A stretch of 64,000 nt of DNA from an uncultured Dokdonia sp. Lineage in GTDB: Bacteria; Bacteroidota; Bacteroidia; Flavobacteriales; Flavobacteriaceae. The notes under the pieces were generated by a model that worked only from the letters and a program-made list of their open reading frames with translations, was not told the DNA's origin and did not search any database. The stretch is from assembly GCF_947492535.1 (NCBI RefSeq), contig NZ_CANLNH010000016.1, positions 47,233-111,232 of the forward strand, written 5' to 3'. Below are positions 52,100 to 63,127 of this stretch, in pieces (positions within the stretch are counted from its first letter, which is position 1; the number at the start of each line of letters is the position of its first letter). A program made the translations under genes and the position numbers.

Positions 52100-53485
52100 T
52101 TATTTGACAAGTTTTGTATCTGGATATGCTGCTTGCCATCCAAACCAGAACGCATTAAATGTATGGATTCTAGGTCGTACTTCACCCGAACTATTTTCTA
52201 TACGATCTTCATATATCGTCCATGTATCTCCGCGTAGATCTGTTGCGGTGCTATGTTGATCGTATTTTTTGAAATTTAAATTGGTTGCATCATAGACTCT
52301 ATTGGCTCCCGTCTTATCTGTAAATACGACAAATCGAGTATCTCCAATGGTAGATTGATATACAGGGTTCTTTTTAAGGTATTTTACAGAAATAGCCAAC
52401 GGTTGCTCAGGATACTCTGGAAGTCGGATTGCGAGTATGGATTGTTTGTTTTTTAATTTTCCATCTACCGATGGGACATTAAACATCAAGTTGTCATCTG
52501 CAAAATAGGCTTGGTAAGCAACGCCTTCTCCATAATCACGTTGGTATCCTGTATTTACCGAAAGTACTTGTGTTTCTGGGTGACGTTTTTTCCATTCTCC
52601 CCAGGTTGTAGTGACTACGCTTAGATACTTCATTTGAATTCCCTTTCCAACAAGAGGTCCTACAACGGGTTTTCCTTCTAAGGTGCTCCAAAGGGATTGT
52701 GTAGCCTGATCATACATCAATTTATTGGATCGGTATAAAAAACCGCTAGTTCCCATTTGATGTACTGTCCCATTTACCTCACTTTTATAAAGAATTACAG
52801 TACCGCATAATGTACAATAAACACCTGTCACTGGGATTCCTCCTACTTCATCTACAAACATTTCATGCCATGCTAATATGCGTTTAGGGTACGCTCTTGC
52901 ATCTCCATTAACTTCAATACCAAATACAATATGATCATCTTCAAGGTAGCGTGCACGGTTTGCAGGAATCATTGGAGGATTTCGTAACGGCGGAATACCA
53001 TCTTGTTGCACACCACCCCATCGTATTTCATCCAAACGAATCAAACTACCTTCCTGTCTCCCTTGAAAATAGTTTTCAAATTTAGCATCTAATGATTTAT
53101 GAAGTTGTGATTTAAAATACGCATACTCGGGAAGTATTTTCTGTTCTTTATTCCAAACGTATTCATACCATTTATTAAAATCGAGTCCAAAATTCTGTCC
53201 AGTTTTTTTCTGTAATAACAACGCCATCTTTAGACCTACATCGGTAGAATACCCAAAATACATGACTTCCAATGCCATGATTTCAAATTCAGGTTTCCAG
53301 TTTTTTTCAATGGTTTTTAATACCTTTTCTTGCGCAGCCCGGCTAGATGTAGTTACGATATCTAAAAAATAATGTATCTCACTATTAGGAGCTACTTCTT
53401 GAGCTTGTAGTGATACCATTGAAGAAAGACTAGCTAATACTCCTATAAAGAGTATCAGTGATACTTTATTTATACTTTGTAACAT
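52100..53485 (-). CDS. DUF3179 domain protein, secreted
   Basis: 461 residues. Signal peptide about 1-28 (ends LQAQ). DUF3179 core at about 150-440 with LRNPPMIPANRARYLEDDHIVFGIE, VNGDARAYPKRILAWHEMFVDEVGG, VTGVYCTLCGTVILYKS (Cys-x2-Cys) and LWSTLEGKPVVGPL. Function unknown; the family is widespread in marine bacteria and the Cys pair could bind metal or heme. mnmA, DUF3179, YwqK-type, yidC and pyrG in one direction is a recurring flavobacterial gene order; here other genes interrupt it. Confidence 0.88.
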   Translation of the reverse strand: MLQSINKVSLILFIGVLASLSSMVSLQAQEVAPNSEIHYFLDIVTTSSRAAQEKVLKTIEKNWKPEFEIMALEVMYFGYSTDVGLKMALLLQKKTGQNFGLDFNKWYEYVWNKEQKILPEYAYFKSQLHKSLDAKFENYFQGRQEGSLIRLDEIRWGGVQQDGIPPLRNPPMIPANRARYLEDDHIVFGIEVNGDARAYPKRILAWHEMFVDEVGGIPVTGVYCTLCGTVILYKSEVNGTVHQMGTSGFLYRSNKLMYDQATQSLWSTLEGKPVVGPLVGKGIQMKYLSVVTTTWGEWKKRHPETQVLSVNTGYQRDYGEGVAYQAYFADDNLMFNVPSVDGKLKNKQSILAIRLPEYPEQPLAISVKYLKKNPVYQSTIGDTRFVVFTDKTGANRVYDATNLNFKKYDQHSTATDLRGDTWTIYEDRIENSSGEVRPRIHTFNAFWFGWQAAYPDTKLVK

Positions 53486-53552
53486 AGCTTTTCTTTTAAA
53501 AGTCGTTACAAGTAGTAAGTGCTAACGTTTACTAACAGAATTTTAACCTGGA

Positions 53553-54248
53553 TTAATGAACACCTCCTATTTTATTAAGGGGGAATTTAACGGTTTTCTC
53601 TAGTTTTCCATTTTTATAGTATTTCCAAGTACCGTGTTTCTTATTATCCTTATAATTTCCTTCACGCATAAGAACACCTTCTAGATCGTATAACTTTACA
53701 GGTCCTTGTAATTTGCCATTAAGATGTGTATAGGTTTTTACGACAATTCCTTTTTCTGAATAATGAATTTCTTCTCCATTTTCTTTTCCTTGCACATACA
53801 TTATACGCTGGGCAACAGCTCCGTTTTCGTAGTAAACAATACGTTCGCCATCTAAAAGATTATTGGCATACATCTCTTCTGTCATGACCGTAATTCCATC
53901 TTGATGATAATAGACCCACTTCCCTTCACGAGATCGTTCCTTCATTTTCCCTTCACTTACTTTTTTCCCAGCGGTTGTATAAAAAATTACTTCTAAAAGT
54001 ATATCTCCTTCTGTATATTTTTTGACAGCTGTGGCATGCCCTCCTTTTCTATCGTAGAATTTAAAAACTCCTATTTCTTTCCCATGATCAAAAACTCCTT
54101 CATATCGCAACTGTTTTGTTCCATCATAGAATTTATGCCACTTTCCATGCTTTTTATTATTCTCATCTACCTTGTTAAACTCTTGCGCATTTCCTAAAAA
54201 ACAAATGAAAATACTGCATAGATAAAAAATAAAATTACGTTTACTCAT
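53553..54248 (-). CDS. YwqK/MORN-like repeat protein
   Basis: 231 residues from the ATG at 54248 (MSKRNFIFYLCSIFICFLGNAQ), which begins a clean signal peptide; the longer start at 54314 adds unrelated residues. The mature part is repeats of the type KHGKWHKFYDG, RSREGKWVYYHQDG, LDGERIVYYENG, KNGEEIHYSEKG, LQGPVKLYDLEG and KHGTWKYYKNG, the MORN-variant beta hairpins of the family annotated as toxin-antitoxin YwqK antitoxin. In flavobacteria it is a secreted repeat protein of unknown role, so the antitoxin label should not be trusted. Divergent from the first fasciclin gene. Confidence 0.85.
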   Translation of the reverse strand: MSKRNFIFYLCSIFICFLGNAQEFNKVDENNKKHGKWHKFYDGTKQLRYEGVFDHGKEIGVFKFYDRKGGHATAVKKYTEGDILLEVIFYTTAGKKVSEGKMKERSREGKWVYYHQDGITVMTEEMYANNLLDGERIVYYENGAVAQRIMYVQGKENGEEIHYSEKGIVVKTYTHLNGKLQGPVKLYDLEGVLMREGNYKDNKKHGTWKYYKNGKLEKTVKFPLNKIGGVH

Positions 54249-54287
54249 TTTATGAAAATTAAAACAATGATTTGTTTGTGATACACA

Positions 54288-54303
54288 TATATTTGCAAAA
54301 ATA
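54288..54303. promoter_or_regulatory. Back-to-back -7 elements of divergent YwqK and fasciclin genes
   Basis: TATATTTGCAAAAATA reads TATATTTG on the plus strand (for the fasciclin, start 54317) and TATTTTTG on the minus strand (for the YwqK-type gene, start 54248), each a perfect TAnnTTTG. A TTTG upstream is only 13 bases from the plus -7 site, so the -33 partners are uncertain. Confidence 0.45.
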
Positions 54304-54316
54304 ATAAGTATCAATT

Positions 54317-55717
54317 ATGAAAAAAATTTTACTAAATACTAAGATACTATTCTTAGTTATAACGGCAATAGGTATTATTTCGTGTGCTGATGATGATGAT
54401 AATGGTAACATTATTGACAACACACCTAGTAATACTATTTTGGACGTTATTATAAACAATCCAAATTATAGTTCTTTTCTTCAAGCTTTAAGTCAAACAG
54501 GTGTAAATGCTACGGTAGCAGGTAATGGTACTTTTACTGTATTTGCTCCTAATAACGCGGCTTTTGATGCTTTTTTAGGAGGCACTGCTATAGAAGATGT
54601 AGACAACGCTTTACTTACACAGGTAGTATTAAATCACGTTATAAACACTGAACTTTTTGCTGCAGATCTTACTACAGGATATCAAAAAACACTTGCTACA
54701 GAAGATGCATCAAATGCGACTATAGACATGTATATTGATACTGCAAATGGTGTTACTCTTAATAACCAATCTTCAGTAATAGCAGCAGATATAGACGCAG
54801 ACAATGGTGTTTTACACGAGGTAGATATGATTATCGATCTTCCAACTTTAGCAACGTTTGCAACTATAGATCCTTCCTTAGACATACTAGAAGCTGCTTT
54901 AACGGATGAAGGAAATACAACATTTACTGATTTATTATCAGATACATCTTTAGATTTTACAGTTTTTGCACCTACAAATGATGCGTTTACAGCTTTCTTA
55001 GATGGGGCAACTTTAGATGATATTGATAATGATGTTCTAGGACAAGTGCTTTCTAATCATGTAATTCCAGGGACAGTAGCTATTTCTACTTCTTTAAGCA
55101 ATTCATATATAAATACTGCTGCTGTATTTAATGGAGATGTAAATGCTCCTATCACTATGTATGTAAATACTGACAATGGTGTATTGCTTAATGGGGCTTC
55201 TTCTGTAACGCAAGCAGATATTGTTACTTCAAATGGGGTGATTCATATGGTAGATACTGTTATTCCTCTTCCTGATGTTACAACTTTTGTATTTGCAGAT
55301 CCTAATCTTTCTATTTTATTAGAAGCAATTATGGCAGATCCAAATGTAGATTATATAGCAGCTTTACAAGCTCCTATAGGAGAAGGCGCTACTCCATTTA
55401 CAGGTTTTGCTCCTACTAACGATGCATTTACAAATTTGTTTACAGATCTTAATGTAACTGGAATTTCTGATATACCACTTATGGATTTATCTACAATTGT
55501 AGAATTACATAATATCATTAATATGAATATTAGAGCCGATGAATTAACAGCTATGGACGGAATGAGCTTTACCACTTTTTCTGGTATTGATATTACTATA
55601 GATGCTACAACGCCTGCTATAATAGGTCCTGATGGAGAATCAAGTCTTTTACTTATGACTGATTTACAAACTGCAAATGGTGTCGTTCATACTCTTGACA
55701 GAGTTATTAGAAACTAG
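54317..55717 (+). CDS. Fasciclin (FAS1 x3) lipoprotein
   Basis: 466 residues. Lipoprotein signal with lipobox IISC (Cys about 24) followed by ADDDDNGN, an acidic patch like Bacteroidota surface-lipoprotein signals. Three FAS1 domains at about 35-175, 180-315 and 320-465; each begins with a helix (SFLQALSQTGVNATV, LEAALTDEGN, LLEAIMADPN) and has FTVFAPxNxAF and NHVIxxxxxxxxL. The third is the most diverged (FTGFAPTNDAF, ELHNIINMNIRADEL). Fasciclins mediate adhesion. Paralog follows at 56103. Confidence 0.92.
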   Translation: MKKILLNTKILFLVITAIGIISCADDDDNGNIIDNTPSNTILDVIINNPNYSSFLQALSQTGVNATVAGNGTFTVFAPNNAAFDAFLGGTAIEDVDNALLTQVVLNHVINTELFAADLTTGYQKTLATEDASNATIDMYIDTANGVTLNNQSSVIAADIDADNGVLHEVDMIIDLPTLATFATIDPSLDILEAALTDEGNTTFTDLLSDTSLDFTVFAPTNDAFTAFLDGATLDDIDNDVLGQVLSNHVIPGTVAISTSLSNSYINTAAVFNGDVNAPITMYVNTDNGVLLNGASSVTQADIVTSNGVIHMVDTVIPLPDVTTFVFADPNLSILLEAIMADPNVDYIAALQAPIGEGATPFTGFAPTNDAFTNLFTDLNVTGISDIPLMDLSTIVELHNIINMNIRADELTAMDGMSFTTFSGIDITIDATTPAIIGPDGESSLLLMTDLQTANGVVHTLDRVIRN

Positions 55718-55740
55718 CTAGAAGAAACATATTTTACATT

Positions 55741-55774
55741 AAAAACTTCGGTACTTATAAGTATCGAAGTTTTT
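55741..55774 (+). terminator. Terminator after the first fasciclin
   Basis: AAAAACTTCGGTACT / AGTATCGAAGTTTTT stem with one G-T pair and a 4-base loop, then TTT. Confidence 0.82.
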
Positions 55775-56102
55775 TTATGGGCATTTTTCACTAGATAATC
55801 AGTTAGTTACAGTCTACTTATTATATGTTTTCATAAAAAGTGGCGCAAATAACATCCAAAAAGATATTCTTGACCGTATATAAATTGATTGCAGTCACTA
55901 ATAGTCTCTATTTAATCAGCCAAAACCCTTTTATTATTTAAAATATTCCCTTGATATTTTATCGCTTTACATTTTAAATAATAAAAACACTCACAACTAT
56001 TATTACAAAATTTAAATTTTGTTTAACTATTTTAACTTTATTTTAAACATTTTATTTGTTTAACTATTTTAAATTTATGTTAAACAAACAAACACAATAT
56101 CT
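55775..56102. other. AT-rich region upstream of the second fasciclin
   Basis: No gene. Contains a 31-bp direct repeat (56018-56048 and 56055-56085), described separately. Confidence 0.5.
56018..56085. repeat. Pair of 31-bp direct repeats upstream of the second fasciclin
   Basis: Two copies beginning TTTGTTTAACTATTTTAA and ending TTAAAC, 37 bases apart start to start; the copies differ at a few positions. Each has GTTTAA...TTAAAC inverted ends. It ends 17 bases before the start codon and could be an operator or an AT-rich upstream element. Confidence 0.6.
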
Positions 56103-57503
56103 ATGAAAACATTAATTAATTATGTAAAAATTGCTGTACTCGTTATAGCCTTCACAGGAGTTACTTCTTGTAGTGATGATGATGATAATGGACCTATCAT
56201 CGAAAATAATTCAAACACAATAGCTGACATTGTTACTAACAATCCCGATTTTAGTTCTTTATTAGCTGCATTACAGCAAACTGGACTCGATGCAACACTT
56301 GGAGGGAATGGGAATTTTACTGTTTTTGCTCCAACCAATGCAGCATTTGATACATTTTTAGGAGGTACTCCTTTAGCAGATGTAGACAATGATGTATTAA
56401 CACAGTTATTACTAAATCATGTCCTTAACGTAGAGCTTGCTTCTACCGCACTCTCTACTGGATATCAAAAGAATCTAGCAACAGAACCATCAAGTGGAGC
56501 TAATATAGATATGTACATAGATACAACGAGTGGAGTTGTTATTAATGGACAATCAACAGTATCAACTGCTGATGTAGATGCCGATAATGGGATTGTACAT
56601 ATTGTAGACACTGTCATTGAACTTCCAACGATCGTAACATTTGCAACTACAAATCCTGCGTTAAGTTCATTAGTTGCTGCGCTTACAGATGAAGGAAATA
56701 CAGCTTTTGTAAACTTACTTTCAGATACAAGTGGAGATTTCACAGTATTTGCTCCTACCAATGATGCTTTTACAACCTTTTTAGATGGTGCTACCTTAGG
56801 TGATGTCGATAATGATGTACTTGCACAAGTATTATCTAATCATGTAATTCCAGGGGCAGTCGCTGTTTCTAGTTCTTTAAGCAATTCATATGTAAATACA
56901 GCAGCAGTATTCAATGGTGAAATAGATGCTCCAATAAATATGTATATTAATACAGATGATGGTGTTACACTTAACGGTGTATCTAATGTTATTATAGCTG
57001 ATATTGTAGCTGTAAATGGGGTTGTTCATGTTGTAGACGCTGTAATAGGATTGCCAGATGTAACGACATTTGCAACTGCAGATCCAACATTCTCATCATT
57101 AGTAGCTGCATTAACTGCCGATGCTTCTTTTAATTATGTAGGTGCGCTACAAACTCCAAATGGAACAACTCCAGCTCCTTTTACTGTATTTGCACCAACA
57201 AATGATGCTTTTGCTGCATTACTAACAGACTTAGGACTTACTGAATTAAGTGAAGTTCCTACAGCTACTCTTGCTGCTACGTTAGAATTACATGTAGTTG
57301 CTGAAACAAATGTAAGAGCTGAAGATCTTTCTGGAATTGATGGTGCTGATGTACCAACACTAGGCGGAGGACTTATTACGATAGATGCTGCAACTCCTGC
57401 AATTATAGATCCTGATGGAGGTAGTAATGGAATCATTGTTACTAATGTACAGGCTGCAAATGGAGTAATCCACGCGATTAACCGTGTAATAAGAGATTTA
57501 TAA
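56103..57503 (+). CDS. Fasciclin (FAS1 x3) lipoprotein, paralog
   Basis: 466 residues, the same length as the gene at 54317. Lipobox VTSC (Cys about 23) followed by SDDDDNGP. Three FAS1 domains, each with the FTVFAPTNAAF/FTVFAPTNDAF motif and a NHV or LHV, more regular than in the paralog. A tandem duplication with divergence in the signal region is the simplest explanation. It probably acts in surface adhesion or biofilm. Its own upstream direct repeats and terminator suggest independent expression. Confidence 0.92.
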   Translation: MKTLINYVKIAVLVIAFTGVTSCSDDDDNGPIIENNSNTIADIVTNNPDFSSLLAALQQTGLDATLGGNGNFTVFAPTNAAFDTFLGGTPLADVDNDVLTQLLLNHVLNVELASTALSTGYQKNLATEPSSGANIDMYIDTTSGVVINGQSTVSTADVDADNGIVHIVDTVIELPTIVTFATTNPALSSLVAALTDEGNTAFVNLLSDTSGDFTVFAPTNDAFTTFLDGATLGDVDNDVLAQVLSNHVIPGAVAVSSSLSNSYVNTAAVFNGEIDAPINMYINTDDGVTLNGVSNVIIADIVAVNGVVHVVDAVIGLPDVTTFATADPTFSSLVAALTADASFNYVGALQTPNGTTPAPFTVFAPTNDAFAALLTDLGLTELSEVPTATLAATLELHVVAETNVRAEDLSGIDGADVPTLGGGLITIDAATPAIIDPDGGSNGIIVTNVQAANGVIHAINRVIRDL

Positions 57504-57571
57504 TCCATAATTAGTCCCTTACTGGCAACCAACTTATATGATTACCAACACAATCTCTCGCCAGTATGGTT

Positions 57572-57607
57572 AAAAGCTTCGATATTTTCAGTTATATCGA
57601 AGCTTTT
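57572..57607 (+). terminator. Terminator after the second fasciclin
   Basis: A 13-bp perfect stem AAAAGCTTCGATA / TATCGAAGCTTTT with a 10-base loop, followed by TTT. Confidence 0.85.
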
Positions 57608-57644
57608 TTTATGTCTTATAATTAAAATAACATTAGCATATTTA

Positions 57645-58493
57645 CTAAGCTAATGCCGGATATGTAAAAAGTAAAAGATGTATCAAATTAAATAAAACAT
57701 GCAAAAGCATTGATGCTTCTATTCTTTTAGTTTTATAATAAATATAACCATAAAAAAGTCCCGCTACTGATGCAAGGACTATATATATTATTCCGCCGTT
57801 ATAATGTGCTAATCCAAATGCTAGTGAAGCAACTAACAAACTAATCGCTAACGCATATTTAGAGGATACTGCGTCGTAAACCCTTTGCTGAATAAGTTTT
57901 CTAAAAATGGCTTCTTCTGCCAGACACGTAAAAAATAGATTGACTACAATCCATACAGGCATAAAATAAGGAAGCTTAGGTTCAAATTTAGAATACCCTA
58001 ATACAGTAGCTAAGACAAAAAATAGCAATGCCATAAGTAGCAGATGAATCACTAATTGCTTTGCAATAAATAGCACATTCACTTTTAAATATTTAAAACT
58101 AAACCCTATAATAAAAATTCCAACAGCTGTTTTATCTAAATTAAAATAAAGACTATAAGGAACAGCGTGAGGACTTAATCTAACAGCATTTACATATTTA
58201 TAATTATGAAAGCCAAGAAATGAAAAATGAAGCATCAAAGGAATGGATAGTATAAGTATAGAAAAGAAAACGTATTTATTTTTTGTCTGATAATAGTAGT
58301 GTATTATATATCCTACGATACCAATATATATAACTGATATCAATGAAGCGCTTTCAAATACTAAAGCAAATAGGAATGATAGTGTAAGGAAAAATAACCA
58401 GAGTGGTATTTTATTGAAAATCTTATACGTAAACCAAATAGAAATAACACTTACAAATAAGAAACCATACGTCAGAATAATTGTTATATCCAT
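57645..58493 (-). CDS. CPBP family intramembrane glutamic endopeptidase
   Basis: 282 residues, eight or so hydrophobic segments. ABI/CPBP motifs: AEEAIFRKL (Glu193, Glu194, Arg198), FGLAHYNGG (His230), HVLFNL (His265, Asn269), the standard EExxxR / FxxxH / HxxxN set. A membrane-embedded protease, in bacteria linked to self-immunity and regulated proteolysis; substrate unknown. Convergent with the second fasciclin gene. Confidence 0.88.
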   Translation of the reverse strand: MDITIILTYGFLFVSVISIWFTYKIFNKIPLWLFFLTLSFLFALVFESASLISVIYIGIVGYIIHYYYQTKNKYVFFSILILSIPLMLHFSFLGFHNYKYVNAVRLSPHAVPYSLYFNLDKTAVGIFIIGFSFKYLKVNVLFIAKQLVIHLLLMALLFFVLATVLGYSKFEPKLPYFMPVWIVVNLFFTCLAEEAIFRKLIQQRVYDAVSSKYALAISLLVASLAFGLAHYNGGIIYIVLASVAGLFYGYIYYKTKRIEASMLLHVLFNLIHLLLFTYPALA

Positions 58494-58706
58494 AATATCT
58501 ATGTCATTTCAAAACTAACTGTTATTATAACAATGACCTAATACAAATACTTGATTTTAATTATCTTCTCCATTTGTTGTTATGTTATCAAAATAATATA
58601 AAAACTAACAATACCCCTTCAGAAAGCAACACATAGGTAATACTCAATTAACATCATCACAACAAACGTTACCTACTTTTAGTATACTTATTATTAAGTG
58701 TTTAAA

Positions 58707-59201
58707 ATGAAAAACACATCTTTCGTTATTATTTTAATGAGTTGTTTGATTATAATGGCCTTTTTATGTATGCCATCCCATCATATCCTTAAATCAGGTA
58801 GTATTTCTTTTAAAAGTATGAATGCTCAAAAAGACGAATTTACCATACAAACAACTTCTGTTATTTTTCCTAATACTTATATTTATTTTACAGATACTGA
58901 ATGGAATGGTACTCATTTTGGAATTGATGAACATACATTGCTTTGGAATTCTGGAGAAGATAGTATTCCGTTAGGTAGTATTATTTATTTTAAGAGTTTC
59001 GCATCACATACTATATCCTCTATTGGTAGTACTTAAGGGATATTGAAAATAGCTTCTAAAAAGGAAGCTATTTTCGCCTACCAAGGAACAGCTAGAATGC
59101 CCACTCACTTTATTGCAGGCATCGCTTTTAACCCATCTGACTATGGAACATTAGAAAATACAGGACTCATTATAGATTGTACTGCATTTGTTCTTCCTTA
59201 A
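58707..59201 (+). pseudogene. Secreted lamin-tail-like beta-domain protein interrupted by an in-frame stop
   Basis: The open frame (ATG 58707; an in-frame GTG at 58698 is less likely) has a hydrophobic N-terminus, then beta strands with FPNTYIYFTDTEWNG and LLWNSGEDSIPLGSII, typical of a widespread extracellular beta domain. A TAA at 59034-59036 ends it. The same frame continues without a break to a TAA at 59199-59201, with the expected rest of the domain: KEAIFAYQGTARMPTHFIAGIAFNPSDYG. So one nonsense change (for example CAA to TAA) probably broke one gene of about 164 codons. The truncated 109-residue form could still be made. Confidence 0.75.
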
Positions 59202-59214
59202 AGATAGCAACTAA

Positions 59215-59246
59215 AAAAGGTGGCACTTGATTAAGTACCACCTTTT
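59215..59246 (-). terminator. Terminator of yidC
   Basis: AAAAGGTGG / CCACCTTTT stem extended by ACTT/AAGT around one C-A mismatch; T-run on the minus strand (23 bases past the yidC stop). Confidence 0.82.
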
Positions 59247-59268
59247 ATATCTTAAAAAGAGCAACTAA

Positions 59269-61167
59269 TTATTTCCCTTTAGCGTTCTTTTGCTTTTCAG
59301 CTTGCTCCATGATCTCTGCCATTTTCTTTTGGAAACGACCTTGTTTTTTAGGCTTTGCCTTCTTTACTTCAATTTTTGCTTTAATCTTCTCTTCATCAAT
59401 AATATACTTCTTGATCACTAAGATAATTCCAATAGTAATAAGGTTTGAAATGAAGTAATACAAACTCAATCCACTCGCATAATTATTAAAAAAGAATAAC
59501 ATTAATAATGGGGAGAAGTACATCATATACTTCATCATTTTCCCCATATCTGGCATTCCTTCTTGTGTAGGCTGTTGCATCGCTTGATTTCCTGTTGTTA
59601 ATCGCATAGAGAAGAAAATAGTCACTGCTGCAAGAATTGGAAATAAACTTATGTGGTTCCCATAAAAACTTGAAATGATAGGGATATTAAAATCCCAAGA
59701 AAAAATAGCATCATAAGAACTTAAATCTTCAGCCCATAAGAAACTCTTTCCTCTTAAATCAAATGCAGATGGGAAGAATGTGAATAGTGCATAGAATACG
59801 GGTATTTGTAAAAATGCAGGCAAACAACCTGCGGCAGGACTGGCTCCAGCTTTACTATATAAGGCCATTGTCTCCTGCTGTTTCTTCATGGCATTATCCT
59901 TATACTTTTCTCCAATAGCAGCAATCTCTGGCTTAAGCACTTTCATTTTTGCTTGAGACACATATTGCTTGTACTGTACAGGAGATAATAACAATTTAAT
60001 AGATATAGTCATTAAAATAATAGCAATACCTGCTGGTAAAAATCCAGTTAAGAATCCAAAAAACGGAATAACTAAATATTTATTTAAGAATCCAAAAATC
60101 CCCCACCCTAATGGCATGGCTTCATCTAGATTACGATCATATTCTTTTAAGATTTTATAATCCGTAGGACCGTAATACATATTCATTGCATAGTTTAACT
60201 CTCCATTTTTAGGTTCTAGTAAAAGATCTGCTTTATATTCCTTTGTAAACTCTGTTTCTTGGTCAGCATCTTCTGCTATTTTAAATAAATCAGTAGACGT
60301 TAGTTTCGCTTCTTTAAATGGTGTATCTGTTAACAGCATAGAACTAAAGAAATGCTGGCGATAATTCATCCAAGAAAGATCTTTTCGAATCTCATCATCT
60401 TCCCCCATTTGACTCAATTTATCTGTTTTCCCATCCTCATACTCATACGTAAGTCGCGTATAACGGTTTTCATACTTAATACTTTTAGCATGGCGCATTC
60501 CTTTAAAATCCCATTGCAAACGCATAGGCTGACTTGTATTAAACACACGAGAAAGCCCCTGTGATTTTAGCCCAAAGTCAAGCATATAATCTCCTTGCTT
60601 CAACTCGTATCTATACTCTAAAAACTCTGTAGATGATACTTTTAAACGCATCGTTAAGACTTCATTGTCCCCATTTTTAGAAAGCACAGGTTCAAAGAAT
60701 AGATCTTTTGTATTCAGATTACGATTATCTGTCGTATTAAAAGAAATATTAAATTGGCTATTTCCATCTTTAATTAAGTATACGGGAATAGAATCATAGG
60801 TTTTATGTTGTAATAAAGTAGCCTTTACAATGTGTCCTCCTTTATTACTTACTTCTAGTTCTAGTACATCATTTTTCACAACCGTAACACCATCTCTAGC
60901 TGTAGGTAGTGTTCCTGAATATGCAAAAGCACCTAGTCTATTTTGCAATTGAGAACGCCCAATAGAATCTGTTGGTGCAACGGTATTTGTAAATTCTTGC
61001 GTTGCAACTGCTGGAGTTTCTTGTGTTTGTGCTTCTTGCACTTGTTCCTTCTTTGCTTCTTCTCGAGCTTCAATCTCTTCAGGAGTAGGCCTTGTATACA
61101 TGATGTATATGATAATAAGCCCCATTAAGAGCATTCCTATAACTGAAGTTCTATCAAATTTTTTCAT
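59269..61167 (-). CDS. yidC: Membrane protein insertase YidC
   Basis: 632 residues, the long Gram-negative type. N-terminal anchor (VIGMLLMGLIIIYIM), large periplasmic P1 beta domain (about 70-355), then the insertase core: LSPVQYKQYVSQAKMKVLKP, AGCLPAFLQIPVFYALF, and terminal hydrophobic helices ending YYFISNLITIGIILVIKK, with a basic C-terminal tail. It inserts inner-membrane proteins with or without SecYEG; the window also has yajC. Gap of 95 bases to pyrG holds a variant palindrome (61187). Confidence 0.95.
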   Translation of the reverse strand: MKKFDRTSVIGMLLMGLIIIYIMYTRPTPEEIEAREEAKKEQVQEAQTQETPAVATQEFTNTVAPTDSIGRSQLQNRLGAFAYSGTLPTARDGVTVVKNDVLELEVSNKGGHIVKATLLQHKTYDSIPVYLIKDGNSQFNISFNTTDNRNLNTKDLFFEPVLSKNGDNEVLTMRLKVSSTEFLEYRYELKQGDYMLDFGLKSQGLSRVFNTSQPMRLQWDFKGMRHAKSIKYENRYTRLTYEYEDGKTDKLSQMGEDDEIRKDLSWMNYRQHFFSSMLLTDTPFKEAKLTSTDLFKIAEDADQETEFTKEYKADLLLEPKNGELNYAMNMYYGPTDYKILKEYDRNLDEAMPLGWGIFGFLNKYLVIPFFGFLTGFLPAGIAIILMTISIKLLLSPVQYKQYVSQAKMKVLKPEIAAIGEKYKDNAMKKQQETMALYSKAGASPAAGCLPAFLQIPVFYALFTFFPSAFDLRGKSFLWAEDLSSYDAIFSWDFNIPIISSFYGNHISLFPILAAVTIFFSMRLTTGNQAMQQPTQEGMPDMGKMMKYMMYFSPLLMLFFFNNYASGLSLYYFISNLITIGIILVIKKYIIDEEKIKAKIEVKKAKPKKQGRFQKKMAEIMEQAEKQKNAKGK

Positions 61168-61186
61168 TAATTGGTGTTGTATAAAT

Positions 61187-61200
61187 CGCTTTTGCGAAAG
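61187..61200. repeat. Variant palindrome CGCTTTTGCGAAAG between pyrG and yidC
   Basis: One substitution in the core relative to CGCTTTCGCGAAAG; intergenic. Confidence 0.65.
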
Positions 61201-61262
61201 TAGTATTTCTTACAAGAGATAGCAATTCTATCTCCAAACGTTTATTTTATGCCATAGTGACA

Positions 61263-62900
<1,638 letters not shown>

Positions 62901-63127
62901 TTACGGGGCGTAAAGGTACATAATTTTGTAAGTAGAAGCGGTATTTTTAGAGGGTTATTTTTAGTTGTATTTATAATTATTAAGATATACACGATGTCTA
63001 TTAATTGAATAACATACATCTCCCATCTAGTACTTTGAATTAAGAACTAAAATTATAAAGACTCTATTCCTTTTAGAATTTTAAATTGTAATATAGCGTA
63101 TATAACTAACCATAATCAGAAAATTAT

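Noticed and set aside
53553..54248. YwqK-type protein considered as a real antitoxin
   Set aside because: It has a signal peptide and MORN-like repeats, and no toxin gene is next to it.
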